15,007 nt of DNA from SIG424 sp045546695 (GTDB lineage: Bacteria > Bacillota > Clostridia > UBA1212 > UBA1255), in assembly GCA_045546695.1 (NCBI GenBank), contig JAZQDE010000027.1:1-15007 (forward strand), in the 5' to 3' direction. The position numbers and the translations under genes are program-made. Every line of letters starts with the position of its first letter. Within the stretch, counting starts at the first letter, position 1. The notes beneath the pieces are model-generated. The model ran no database searches and was not told the DNA's origin. It was given only the letters and a program-made list of their open reading frames with translations. Positions 1 to 5,922 of the stretch are shown piece after piece.

Positions 1-109
1 CTTGATAATTACATAAAAATCCGTTTTTTTCTAATAGCCAGAGTGATTTTTAGAAAATCTCGCCCGCAAATCCCGCTCGTCAACGATTCCGCCGCCGCGC
101 CCACAAAAT

Positions 110-163
110 CGAGCACGCCCACAACCACGAGCACGCCCACGACCACGAGCACGCCAGCGCGAC
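110..163. repeat. 18-bp GC-rich tandem repeat, three units
   Basis: Three consecutive 18-bp units start at 110, 128 and 146, each opening with CGAGCACGCC. The first two differ at one base and the third has diverged at its end. The stretch is far more GC-rich than the AT-rich DNA on both sides. Short open frames run through it on the minus strand (one Val/Gly-rich, one Arg/Gly-rich), but they are what such a repeat gives by chance. The first 180 bases hold no gene that I can support. Confidence 0.75.
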
Positions 164-221
164 AACAAGTGGGACATTATCACAAATGACTTACACAGCT
201 CCGGTCGCACTACCGGCAGGC

Positions 222-250
222 TTGTAATACCTTTTCACCTGTGATATAAC
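222..250 (+). promoter_or_regulatory. Predicted sigma-A promoter of the GNAT gene
   Basis: A -35 box TTGTAA (222-227) and a -10 box TATAAC (245-250) are separated by 17 bp. Transcription should start near 257 and give a leader of roughly 115 nt before the ATG at 373. The -35 box is a moderate match, so the call rests on spacing and on the structured leader that follows. Confidence 0.5.
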
Positions 251-256
251 TATAAA

Positions 257-372
257 AAATAGTGGTCACCGGAGGCTGAGTGCCGTAGCGCTCGTAAGCC
301 GGATTAGGTGTCCGGGTGAGCTCGGGTTATTGTGCAGACAATAGCCGGAGTTTTTTATTTTCAGGAGGTATT
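257..372 (+). promoter_or_regulatory. Structured 5' leader, candidate riboswitch/attenuator of unknown class
   Basis: The predicted RNA is rich in nested pairings. GAGTGC (278-283) pairs with GCGCTC (288-293) around a CGTA loop. GGCT (274-277) pairs with AGCC (297-300) below it. CACC and GGA (267-273) close the domain with TCC and GGTG (311-318), leaving G314 bulged. The segment 311-315 (TCCGG) can instead pair with CCGGA (299-303), so two folds compete. A terminator hairpin follows at 321-350, then a GGAGG ribosome site and the acetyltransferase start. That layout is typical of attenuation control. I cannot match it to a riboswitch class I know; a short terminated ncRNA of about 100 nt is the other reading. 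Confidence 0.5.
321..361 (+). terminator. Intrinsic terminator/attenuator hairpin before the GNAT gene
   Basis: CTCGGGTTATTG (321-332) pairs with CAATAGCCGGAG (339-350) over 12 positions with one G-G mismatch, around a 6-nt loop. TTTTTTATTTT follows directly. It sits between the predicted promoter and the ribosome-binding site of the next gene, so it would stop transcripts before the gene unless an antiterminated fold forms. Confidence 0.7.
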
Positions 373-924
373 ATGAAAAAAACAAATGTTACACTTATTC
401 CCTTGACTGATGATGACAGAGAGCAGTTTATTCTGGACAATCAATGGGCTTTTAAGCACGGCGCGATGATGGAATTCGGCGAGCGCGATGACCATATTGA
501 CGATGATGGTGAAATCATATCCCGCGGCACCATTGAAAGTTCCATCGACAGCCCCAATAGTGAAACATACCGGATTGTGCTTGACGGAAAGAAGGTCGGC
601 GGCCTGATTCTTACGATTGACAAGGAAACGAATCACAATCACCTTGATATTCTCTTTGTGATCCCCGAGGCGCACAGCAAAGGCATCGGCTATGGTGCGT
701 GGCAGGCGGTGGAAGCGTTGCACCCTGAAACAAAGGTTTGGGAGACCTGCACACCATATTTTGAGAAGCGAAACATTCATTTTTACGTCAACAAATGTGG
801 CTTTCATATTGATCAGTTCTGGTGTGAGTATTTTGTGCCCGACCACGAAATGCCCGATAACGCGGACCGCGATCCTGATGAGGGGCCGGATGAGATGTTC
901 CGATTTATAAAGGTGATGTTTTGA
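373..924 (+). CDS. GNAT family N-acetyltransferase
   Basis: The product has 183 residues. An open frame continues upstream to 316, but the ATG at 373 is preferred because an AGGAGG ribosome site lies 4 bases before it and the upstream part is the leader and terminator. The GNAT fold shows in its order: an N-terminal region to about residue 65, beta strands (YRIVLDGKKVGGLIL, 66-80; LDILFVIPEA, 91-100), then the acetyl-CoA pyrophosphate loop SKGIGYGAW (102-110) with the Q/R-x-x-G-x-G pattern. A segment NKCGF (140-144) matches the usual late GNAT motif. No signal peptide is visible, so it is probably cytoplasmic. The substrate cannot be read from the sequence; small molecules, peptides or tRNA-linked substrates are all possible. 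The C-terminal tail is acidic (about 156-174). The gene is the only one in the window with an attenuator-like leader. Its stop lies 5 bp from the end of a convergent broken ORF. Confidence 0.85.
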   Translation: MKKTNVTLIPLTDDDREQFILDNQWAFKHGAMMEFGERDDHIDDDGEIISRGTIESSIDSPNSETYRIVLDGKKVGGLILTIDKETNHNHLDILFVIPEAHSKGIGYGAWQAVEALHPETKVWETCTPYFEKRNIHFYVNKCGFHIDQFWCEYFVPDHEMPDNADRDPDEGPDEMFRFIKVMF

Positions 925-929
925 CGGAC

Positions 930-1102
930 TCAAATAACCGCAAGCTTTCCGCCGGTTTCGTGAAAAAACGCGGTATCGTCCTCAAGCTCATAACCCGGTA
1001 TTGCATTGGAATCGCCCTCGCAATAAACGTAACGGGTGCCTTCTTTACGAGCAAAAACATATTGAAAAACAGCTTATAACCGTGCTCTCCTCTGTCAGAC
1101 AA
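930..1102 (-). pseudogene. Small frameshifted ORF downstream of abiEii, family unknown
   Basis: On the minus strand, a TTG at 1102 opens a frame (MSDRGEHGYKLFFNMF). From about 1050 down to a TGA at 930-932, a different frame reads like real protein (ARKEGTRYVYCEGDSN, then GYELEDDTAFFHETGGKLAVI without the starting G). One extra T in the five-T run near 1053 (five A on the plus strand) would join both into one product of about 57 residues. A GAGAGG site lies upstream of the TTG, and the frame begins 21 bases after the abiEii stop, so it could have been the third gene of that operon. I do not recognise the family. It may be a decayed gene or a sequencing error in a homopolymer. The opposite strand has a 52-codon TTG frame (921-1079), which I take to be a shadow. 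Confidence 0.4.
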
Positions 1103-1123
1103 TAAGAAGATAATACCTCTCTT

Positions 1124-2020
1124 TTATTTCCACTTGTTTTCAGATGCAGTCCACTTGGCGGTGAAATTTTTATTTGTTACTGCCGCTTTGAAGGGTTCTG
1201 CAAGGAAAAGGTTTATTGTTTCGATTACTTTGCCAAAGTCGTCGGTCTTGGTTTCGATTTTGCGGACAAATGCTTTCCATTTCTTTTGCATCGCATCGTC
1301 GTTGTCAAAAGCCATTACCTGCTCAAACTGCTCTGCGGTAAAGGTATGTGCTCGGTTCTCGAAAGTCTTTTTCAGAGCTTCAGTCAAGGTAGCGCCGTCA
1401 AAATCAAACTTGTTTGCAAGGTAATAAATATCGTAATAATCCTTCATTCTGCTTGAAAATTCCATAAGGCTGAGGATTGCATCAATCTTTTCGGCGATCG
1501 TGGTTTCAAGCGAATAGGTATTGACCGACGGAGCATCAAAGCCGTCAAGCTGTGTCGGAATCTTGCGTTTTTCCTGCCTCGGCACGATAACGTCGCCGAC
1601 GCCAAAATCAATACTAAAGGGCGTTCTTGTGTTCTTGATATAGGCTACGATGGATACGCCGATGCCTGCATATTTTTTAGCAAGGGCGATAGGCGCAACG
1701 TCCTTTATTTCGAATGTGATGAAATCATTGCCCGTAGGAGTGCCTATGATTTCTTCTATAACGGTTGTCAGCTGCTCCGGCGTGTTGGGAATCTTCTTGA
1801 GCAAAAAATCCACATCAACGGTAACACGGCTGTCAAAGCCGGTAAGGGAGTAAATAAACAAACCGCCCTTTAATACAAGGTTTTCTGCATATTTGGAATT
1901 TTCCAAGCGTCTTAAAAACTCTTCTTGGCAAAAGAGCTGTAAGCATAGTTGATAGCTTCTGCCGCTTTCAGCAGCTTTATTTTTAAGTCGTGCAAGCACG
2001 GATGCAGCCATATCAGCCAT
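1124..2020 (-). CDS. abiEii: AbiEii/AbiGii-type nucleotidyltransferase toxin
   Basis: The 298-residue product fits the AbiEii family, the toxin half of type IV abortive-infection systems; family members are nucleotidyltransferases (DNA polymerase beta-like fold) and some are known to add nucleotides to tRNA ends. Visible motifs in order are LVLKGGLFIYSL (48-59), RVTVDVDF (65-72) with metal-binding Asp69 and Asp71, a third acidic position at SIDFG (Asp139), the conserved helix IAEKIDAIL (175-183), and RMKDYYDIYYL (191-201). All key positions look intact, so the enzyme should be active. Translation is probably coupled to the antitoxin gene: its ATG lies 8 bases inside that gene's end, with GGAGG 9 bases before. 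No terminator follows; a broken small ORF lies immediately downstream. Confidence 0.9.
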   Translation of the reverse strand: MADMAASVLARLKNKAAESGRSYQLCLQLFCQEEFLRRLENSKYAENLVLKGGLFIYSLTGFDSRVTVDVDFLLKKIPNTPEQLTTVIEEIIGTPTGNDFITFEIKDVAPIALAKKYAGIGVSIVAYIKNTRTPFSIDFGVGDVIVPRQEKRKIPTQLDGFDAPSVNTYSLETTIAEKIDAILSLMEFSSRMKDYYDIYYLANKFDFDGATLTEALKKTFENRAHTFTAEQFEQVMAFDNDDAMQKKWKAFVRKIETKTDDFGKVIETINLFLAEPFKAAVTNKNFTAKWTASENKWK

Positions 2021-2612
2021 TGAGCAGTACCTCCATCAGTTCCATCACTTTTTTATAAACCCGTAGCTTCTTTGCGTAATTGGAAAGGGCTTTGAGGCTC
2101 TTTTGTGTATCGTTTGCATAGGCATTTACCGCCTTGCTGAACATTTCGTTATCCACCTTGCCACGATGCTTGAACATATCGCAGATGGTACGCTCACGGT
2201 CGTAAATGGCAAAGGTAACACCGTCTTCGTTGATAGTAGTTTTACCGAGCTCGTAAATATCGTCCTTCACGTAATATACCTTTATCGGCACGGAGGTATT
2301 AAGCCTACGTGATGCACTTCTCGGAACGGTAACAGACCAAACCCTCGGCATAAAATCGCTGTAGCCGTAGCGGAACAGAGCCGACTCCATACTGATAATC
2401 GCCTCAGGAATGGTAGAAGCGATCACCTGCTCATCGGAGAGTATCAGCTCATCTGCAAGCTGGTAATAACCTTGGCGAACACGCTGAAGATATCCATCAG
2501 AGCACAGCTTATATATCTTCTCTTTTGGCACACCGGCAGAAGTGAACGCAGACAGCTTTGCAATCCCGCCGCTGGCATTTATTATCTTATTTATAGTATC
2601 TTTATATTTCAA
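2013..2612 (-). CDS. abiEi: AbiEi family antitoxin and probable autorepressor
   Basis: The product has 199 residues from a TTG start at 2612, preferred over a GTG at 2639 because GGAGG lies 7 bases upstream of the TTG and the GTG has no ribosome site. The N-terminal 60 residues form the winged-helix domain typical of AbiEi (GGIAKLSAFTSAGVPKEKIY, then LQRVRQGYYQL). The middle part carries the family's motif-like blocks (IPEAIISMESALFRYGYSDF, YDRERTICDMFKHR), followed by a helical C-terminus. In characterised AbiE systems this protein neutralises the toxin and represses the operon by binding inverted repeats at the promoter. Its gene is first in the operon and overlaps abiEii by 8 bp. Repeated boxes around its promoter fit autoregulation. 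Confidence 0.88.
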   Translation of the reverse strand: MKYKDTINKIINASGGIAKLSAFTSAGVPKEKIYKLCSDGYLQRVRQGYYQLADELILSDEQVIASTIPEAIISMESALFRYGYSDFMPRVWSVTVPRSASRRLNTSVPIKVYYVKDDIYELGKTTINEDGVTFAIYDRERTICDMFKHRGKVDNEMFSKAVNAYANDTQKSLKALSNYAKKLRVYKKVMELMEVLLNG

Positions 2613-2631
2613 GATGCTGCCTCCAACAAAC

Positions 2632-2800
2632 GATAACACGTTTGGTTTAATGTTTTCATTTGTGTTATATCACAAGTACGCCAATAAATCAATAAAAAAT
2701 TGAAACAAAAATCAATTTGTGTTATCATTTTTTAATAAAAGCAATCAATGAAAAACACGTTCTCGTCGACTGCCTCCAATAGTGGCTTTTGAATAACACA
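2632..2800. promoter_or_regulatory. Repeated operator-like boxes around the abiE promoter
   Basis: The core TGTGTTAT/ATAACACA occurs four times: ATAACAC at 2633-2639, ATTTGTGTTAT at 2658-2668, the same 11-mer at 2715-2725, and ATAACACA at 2793-2800. The outer two point opposite to the inner two. One inner copy covers the -10 box. The arrangement suits binding of an AbiEi-type repressor, which is inference from the family. Confidence 0.5.
2664..2692 (-). promoter_or_regulatory. Predicted abiE operon promoter
   Basis: Read on the minus strand, TTGATT (2687-2692) and TATAAC (2664-2669) are 17 bp apart. The -10 box lies inside a near-palindrome TGTGTTATATCACA (2661-2674, 12 of 14 positions symmetric). 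Transcription should start near 2657, about 45 nt before the TTG start of abiEi. Confidence 0.6.
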
Positions 2801-2810
2801 TTTTTTCATA

Positions 2811-2828
2811 AAAACACAGGGGTGTTTT
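2811..2828. other. Small hairpin in the abiE upstream region
   Basis: AAAACAC (2811-2817) and GTGTTTT (2822-2828) form a perfect 7-bp stem around AGGG. T-rich runs lie on both sides but not directly adjacent, so it is at best a weak bidirectional terminator. The rest of 2700-2860 is AT-rich and has no gene that I can see. Confidence 0.35.
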
Positions 2829-2861
2829 ACACATTTTTTCAATTTCCACTCGAAGACACAC

Positions 2862-2907
2862 AAAAAACAACCCTCCTGGATAATAACAACGCTGTCCAAG
2901 AGGGGTT
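2862..2907 (-). terminator. Intrinsic terminator behind the transglutaminase remnant
   Basis: On the minus strand, AACCCCTCTTGGA (2907-2895) pairs with TCCAGGAGGGTT (2880-2869) with one bulged C, and is followed by G and six T (2867-2862). It lies 57 bp beyond the remnant's stop codon, so it is probably the original terminator of that gene. Confidence 0.7.
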
Positions 2908-2963
2908 AATATTAAATTGTCATCTCCGCTATGTAACGAACGGTGGTTTTATGACCGTTTTAG

Positions 2964-3389
2964 TTAATATATCCTTACGATCACAAAATTTTGGTCCACA
3001 GAATCGTAGTCCGTGATAGGATGAAACCCGTAAGAGTTAATATTGTTGATATCGTGGGTAACATCGACATTATACCACGCGCCATCAATACACACCCGAT
3101 TCCACGTATGTTGAATGCTGCGGTTTGTACGTGCATAACCGTCAACGACATAGCAAGGGATACCTTGGCTTCAGCAGATGGCGGCGAAGAGGCATGAGAT
3201 ATCGTAGCATACTCCCGTTTTAGTCCGCAGGATTTTGCCGGTATCGGAATACTGATAGAGGCAATCGTAATCGTAGTCGTAGGTGATGTTTTTGGTCATC
3301 CAAGTATATGCCGACATTACCTTTTCTTCGTAGGTATCACCCGAGGCAATTTCATCGTAAAAAGATAAAGACTCATAATGCTTATATAA
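2964..3389 (-). pseudogene. Transglutaminase-like (transglut_core) protein, truncated with in-frame TGA
   Basis: The minus-strand frame from 3389 to the TAA at 2964-2966 gives 141 codons interrupted once by TGA at 3171-3173. It carries a full papain-like transglutaminase core: YEEKVMSAYTWMTKNITYDY, then TGVCYDISCLFAAIC with the catalytic Cys (codon 3207-3209), SIQHTWNRV with the His (3108-3110), and WYNVDVTHD with the Asp (3063-3065). The TGA falls between Cys and His, directly after AAIC; a CGA-to-TGA change of an Arg codon would explain it. No start codon or N-terminal region remains; upstream the frame runs into AT-rich repeats. Family members of this kind are often secreted or wall-associated in clostridia, but no signal peptide is left here. 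No other gene in the window has an internal TGA, so recoding is unlikely and a decayed gene is the best reading. Confidence 0.8.
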
Positions 3390-3471
3390 TCATGAAGATT
3401 TAAAAAGAGTCTTATATAAAAGAAAAAGAGTCATAAAGATTTTATAAGAATCGTTATAACTCATGAAGATT
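3367..3471. repeat. Imperfect AT-rich repeats
   Basis: AAAGA(C/G)TCATAA occurs at 3367-3378 and 3425-3436, with a related AAAGAGTCTTATA near 3404. TCATGAAGATT occurs at 3390-3400 and 3461-3471. Together they form two copies of a composite unit and a partial third between them. The block lies where the N-terminal part of the transglutaminase gene should be. Confidence 0.5.
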
Positions 3472-3480
3472 ACGGAAACA

Positions 3481-3509
3481 TTGCTATTTTGAATGATTTA
3501 TGGTATAAT
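3481..3509 (+). promoter_or_regulatory. Predicted promoter of the DUF998 gene
   Basis: TTGCTA (3481-3486) and a perfect TATAAT (3504-3509) are 17 bp apart, and TGG precedes the -10 box. Arms AATGATT and AATCATT flank the -10 box as an inverted repeat (about 3491-3512), and AATGATTT recurs just downstream. The start site should be near 3516, some 30 nt before the ATG. Confidence 0.7.
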
Positions 3510-3546
3510 CATTCCAATGATTTGAGCAATAAAGGTTAAACACAAA

Positions 3547-4185
3547 ATGGGACTGTTTGATAATAGAATTTTAAATATTCTTTTGATAATAACCATATTG
3601 GGTGAGTTTATACTTCCGTGGATATTGAAACGCTTTTACAAAGGATATAACAGTAAGCTCATGGTTATGAGTGTTTTGGGGAGTCCCGAAAGCCCCGTCA
3701 AAAAGATTTATAATGCTTGGCTTGTATGGTTAGGTGATTTCTTATTGTTGATTTCTTTCTTACTTTTTACGAAAGTCAAGGCATTGTCAATCACATTGGC
3801 CGCGTTAACATTTATTTCGGTTGCCATCTTTGCGGTGGGAGCAGGAATCTTGTCGGGATTGTTTAGTGTCAATGAAACAAAAGAAAAGATTACTGTTGCG
3901 TCCAAAATACATGGTGCAGGCGCCGCAATCGGATTTATGACTTTGTTATTTTTCCCCTTGTTACAGTGTATTACTGCATTTATGAGCAACAATATTATTA
4001 AAGGCATAGTTTGTGCGATTGCTTTTGTATTAGCAATGATATTCTTTGTATTTTTTATCATGGGTGATAAAGAAAATTTCAAAGGCACTGTATTTTCATA
4101 TGAAGGTTTATGGGAAAGGTTGAGTCTGTTTTTTATGTATGTTCCTTTTTTGTATATAGCAATAGAAAATCTCTTTATGCCTTAA
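3547..4185 (+). CDS. DUF998-type integral membrane protein
   Basis: The product has 212 residues and about six hydrophobic spans (roughly 8-27, 57-75, 80-105, 124-146, 151-172, 192-210). After the first span a short loop carries MSVLGSPESPVKKIYNAWLV (41-60), which resembles the conserved stretch of DUF998 proteins (Leu-Gly, then Pro-Val, then an aromatic-Asn pair). KIHGAGAAIGF (120-130) is a second conserved-looking block with His122. The function of the family is not known, and I infer only a membrane location. The start is the ATG at 3547; the ribosome site (AAAGG, 3531-3535) is weak and rather distant. The gene is a single transcription unit with its own strong promoter and a strong terminator. 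It is AT-rich like the other accessory genes nearby. Confidence 0.75.
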   Translation: MGLFDNRILNILLIITILGEFILPWILKRFYKGYNSKLMVMSVLGSPESPVKKIYNAWLVWLGDFLLLISFLLFTKVKALSITLAALTFISVAIFAVGAGILSGLFSVNETKEKITVASKIHGAGAAIGFMTLLFFPLLQCITAFMSNNIIKGIVCAIAFVLAMIFFVFFIMGDKENFKGTVFSYEGLWERLSLFFMYVPFLYIAIENLFMP

Positions 4186-4226
4186 CATAGATTAATTTGC
4201 ATTTATCTTTAATACAATATGCAAAA

Positions 4227-4268
4227 ACACCCTATGACTTTTGATGGTCATAGGGTGTCTTTATTTTT
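4227..4268. terminator. Bidirectional terminator between the DUF998 gene and lysS
   Basis: ACACCCTATGAC (4227-4238) and GTCATAGGGTGT (4247-4258) form a perfect 12-bp stem with an 8-nt loop. CTTTATTTTT follows on the plus strand, and TTTTT (4223-4227) follows on the minus strand, overlapping the last stem pair. It can end both the DUF998 transcript and the guaB-greA-lysS transcript, whose last gene stops at 4348. Confidence 0.88.
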
Positions 4269-4272
4269 CATT

Positions 4273-4294
4273 TGTCGTAAATGTGTCGTAAATC
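4273..4294. repeat. 11-bp tandem repeat next to lysS
   Basis: TGTCGTAAATG (4273-4283) is followed directly by TGTCGTAAATC (4284-4294). It lies between the terminator and the lysS stop, at the border of the accessory and core regions. From memory, similar TTTACGACA-type repeats occur near tyrosine-integrase genes of mobile elements, but no integrase is present here. Confidence 0.5.
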
Positions 4295-4347
4295 GGTTTT
4301 TATTGGGTTTCAAAAACCCTGTAATACCGCTATTTTACGGCATTTTC

Positions 4348-5901
4348 TTAATCAAGGGGCTTCATCGTCGGGAACAGCAACACGTCTCTTATCGTCTGCG
4401 CGTTTGTCAGCATCATAACCATACGGTCAATACCGATTCCCAGGCCGCCCGTTGGCGGCATGCCGTATTCGAGAGCTGTAAGGAAGTCGTTGTCAACATC
4501 AGTAGCCTCGTCGTCGCCGGCTGCCTTAAGAGCTGCCTGATGCTCAAAACGCTGGCGCTGGTCGATAGGATCGTTCAGCTCGGAAAATGCATTTGCATGC
4601 TCTCTGCCCATGATAAAGAGCTCAAAACGCTCTGTATAATCAGGATTTTCAGGACATCTCTTTGCAAGAGGTGAAATGTCAACAGGATGATGAAGAACAA
4701 AAGTAGGCTGAATCAGCTTGTCTTCAACGTATGTTTCAAAGAACAGATTAAGAATGTCGCCCATGCCATGTCTGTCTTCAAATTCAATGTGGTGCTCTTT
4801 GGCAAGAGCGCGAGCTTCGTCAAGAGAAGTAATCTTGCTGAAGTCAACACCGGCATATTCAACAACAGCGTCATTCATGCTGATACGTTTGAAAGGAGAC
4901 TCAAAGTCGATAGTAGTGTCGCCGTACTGAACGACAGCTGTGCCGAGCACCTCTTTGCAGACACTTCTGAAAAGACCTTCAGTCAGCTCCATCATGCCCT
5001 CGTAGTCTGTGTATGCCTGGTAAAGTTCAAGCAATGTAAACTCAGGATTGTGACGTGTATCCATACCTTCGTTACGGAAAACGCGGCCAATCTCGTAAAC
5101 TCTGTCAAAGCCACCGACGATGAGACGCTTAAGGTGAAGCTCAAGAGCGATACGCAGATACATGTCGATATCGAGAGTGTTGTGGTGAGTAATGAACGGA
5201 CGTGCACTTGCGCCGCCTGCGATATTGTGAAGAACAGGCGTCTCAACTTCCATAAACTCCCTCTCCTCAAGGTAATTACGGATAGACTTTATAATCTGTG
5301 AACGCTTATAGAAAACATCCTTTACCTCAGGATTTACAATGAGGTCAACGTATCTCTGACGATATCTCGTATCAAGATCACGAAGGCCGTGTTTCTTCTC
5401 CGGAAGAGGTCTTAATGACTTTGTCAGAAGAACGATGCTGTCAGCACGCACTGTAATCTCCCCTGTCTTCGTCTTGAAAACAGTACCTGTAACACCGATG
5501 ATATCGCCGATGTCAAAAGTCTTGAAAGCAGAATATGCTTCTGTGCCTACGTCATCTCTTTTGATATAAATCTGAATCTGACCATTTTTATCAAGTATAT
5601 GAGCAAAACTTGCCTTACCCATGATACGCTTTAACATAATACGGCCGGCAATAGAAACAACAACAGGTTCCTTTTCACAAACAGGCTCAGCCGGTACTTC
5701 TTCTGCAGGAGCATTGTGGTCCTCTGTGCCAAGCTCATCAAAATGAGATAAAATATAATCAGAATAGTGAGTAACGTCAAACTTTGTAATCGTGAAAGGA
5801 TTGTTGCCTGCCTCTTTGAGAGCTGCGAGCTTGTCCTTACGCACACGCACAAGTTCGTTTACTTCCTCTTCGGTTTGAATTTCATTAATAATCTCGTCCA
5901 T
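4348..5901 (-). CDS. lysS: Lysyl-tRNA synthetase, class II
   Basis: The 517-residue enzyme charges tRNA-Lys with lysine. An N-terminal OB-fold anticodon-binding domain (about 80-160: VSIAGRIMLKRIMGKASFAH, QIQIYIKRDD, IGVTGTVFKTKTGE) is followed by the class II catalytic core. Motif 1 is around 215-235 (EVETPVLHNIAGGASARPF), motif 2 is FRNEGMDTRHNPEFTLLELY (275-294), and motif 3 is GGLGIGIDRMVMMLTN (485-500). REHANAFSELNDP (433-445) is a LysS signature. The protein is somewhat longer than the Bacillus enzyme, mainly because of an acidic Pro/Ala-rich insert at about 60-78, before the OB fold. AGGAGAG lies 6 bases before the ATG. It is the last gene of the guaB-greA-lysS unit, 21 bp after greA, and ends at the shared terminator. 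Confidence 0.98.
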   Translation of the reverse strand: MDEIINEIQTEEEVNELVRVRKDKLAALKEAGNNPFTITKFDVTHYSDYILSHFDELGTEDHNAPAEEVPAEPVCEKEPVVVSIAGRIMLKRIMGKASFAHILDKNGQIQIYIKRDDVGTEAYSAFKTFDIGDIIGVTGTVFKTKTGEITVRADSIVLLTKSLRPLPEKKHGLRDLDTRYRQRYVDLIVNPEVKDVFYKRSQIIKSIRNYLEEREFMEVETPVLHNIAGGASARPFITHHNTLDIDMYLRIALELHLKRLIVGGFDRVYEIGRVFRNEGMDTRHNPEFTLLELYQAYTDYEGMMELTEGLFRSVCKEVLGTAVVQYGDTTIDFESPFKRISMNDAVVEYAGVDFSKITSLDEARALAKEHHIEFEDRHGMGDILNLFFETYVEDKLIQPTFVLHHPVDISPLAKRCPENPDYTERFELFIMGREHANAFSELNDPIDQRQRFEHQAALKAAGDDEATDVDNDFLTALEYGMPPTGGLGIGIDRMVMMLTNAQTIRDVLLFPTMKPLD

Positions 5902-5922
5902 TGTTCTCTCCTAAAATGTAAT

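Noticed and set aside
9..158. Minus-strand short frame of Val/Gly-rich sequence through the tandem repeat
   Set aside because: Hydrophobic low-complexity product of the repeat, no ribosome site, no recognisable family.
110..163. CRISPR-like array
   Set aside because: The 18-bp units are directly contiguous, with no spacers and no cas genes.
921..1079. Plus-strand 52-codon frame starting TTG right at the GNAT stop, with a good AAGGTGA before it
   Set aside because: Its sequence is not protein-like, and the minus strand carries a much more convincing frame here.
2989..3197. Plus-strand frame of 68 codons
   Set aside because: It is the antisense shadow of the transglutaminase remnant.
4300..4347. 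GGGTTT/AAACCC hairpin as the lysS terminator
   Set aside because: The stem is short and no T-run follows on the minus strand; the 12-bp stem at 4227-4258 is far better.
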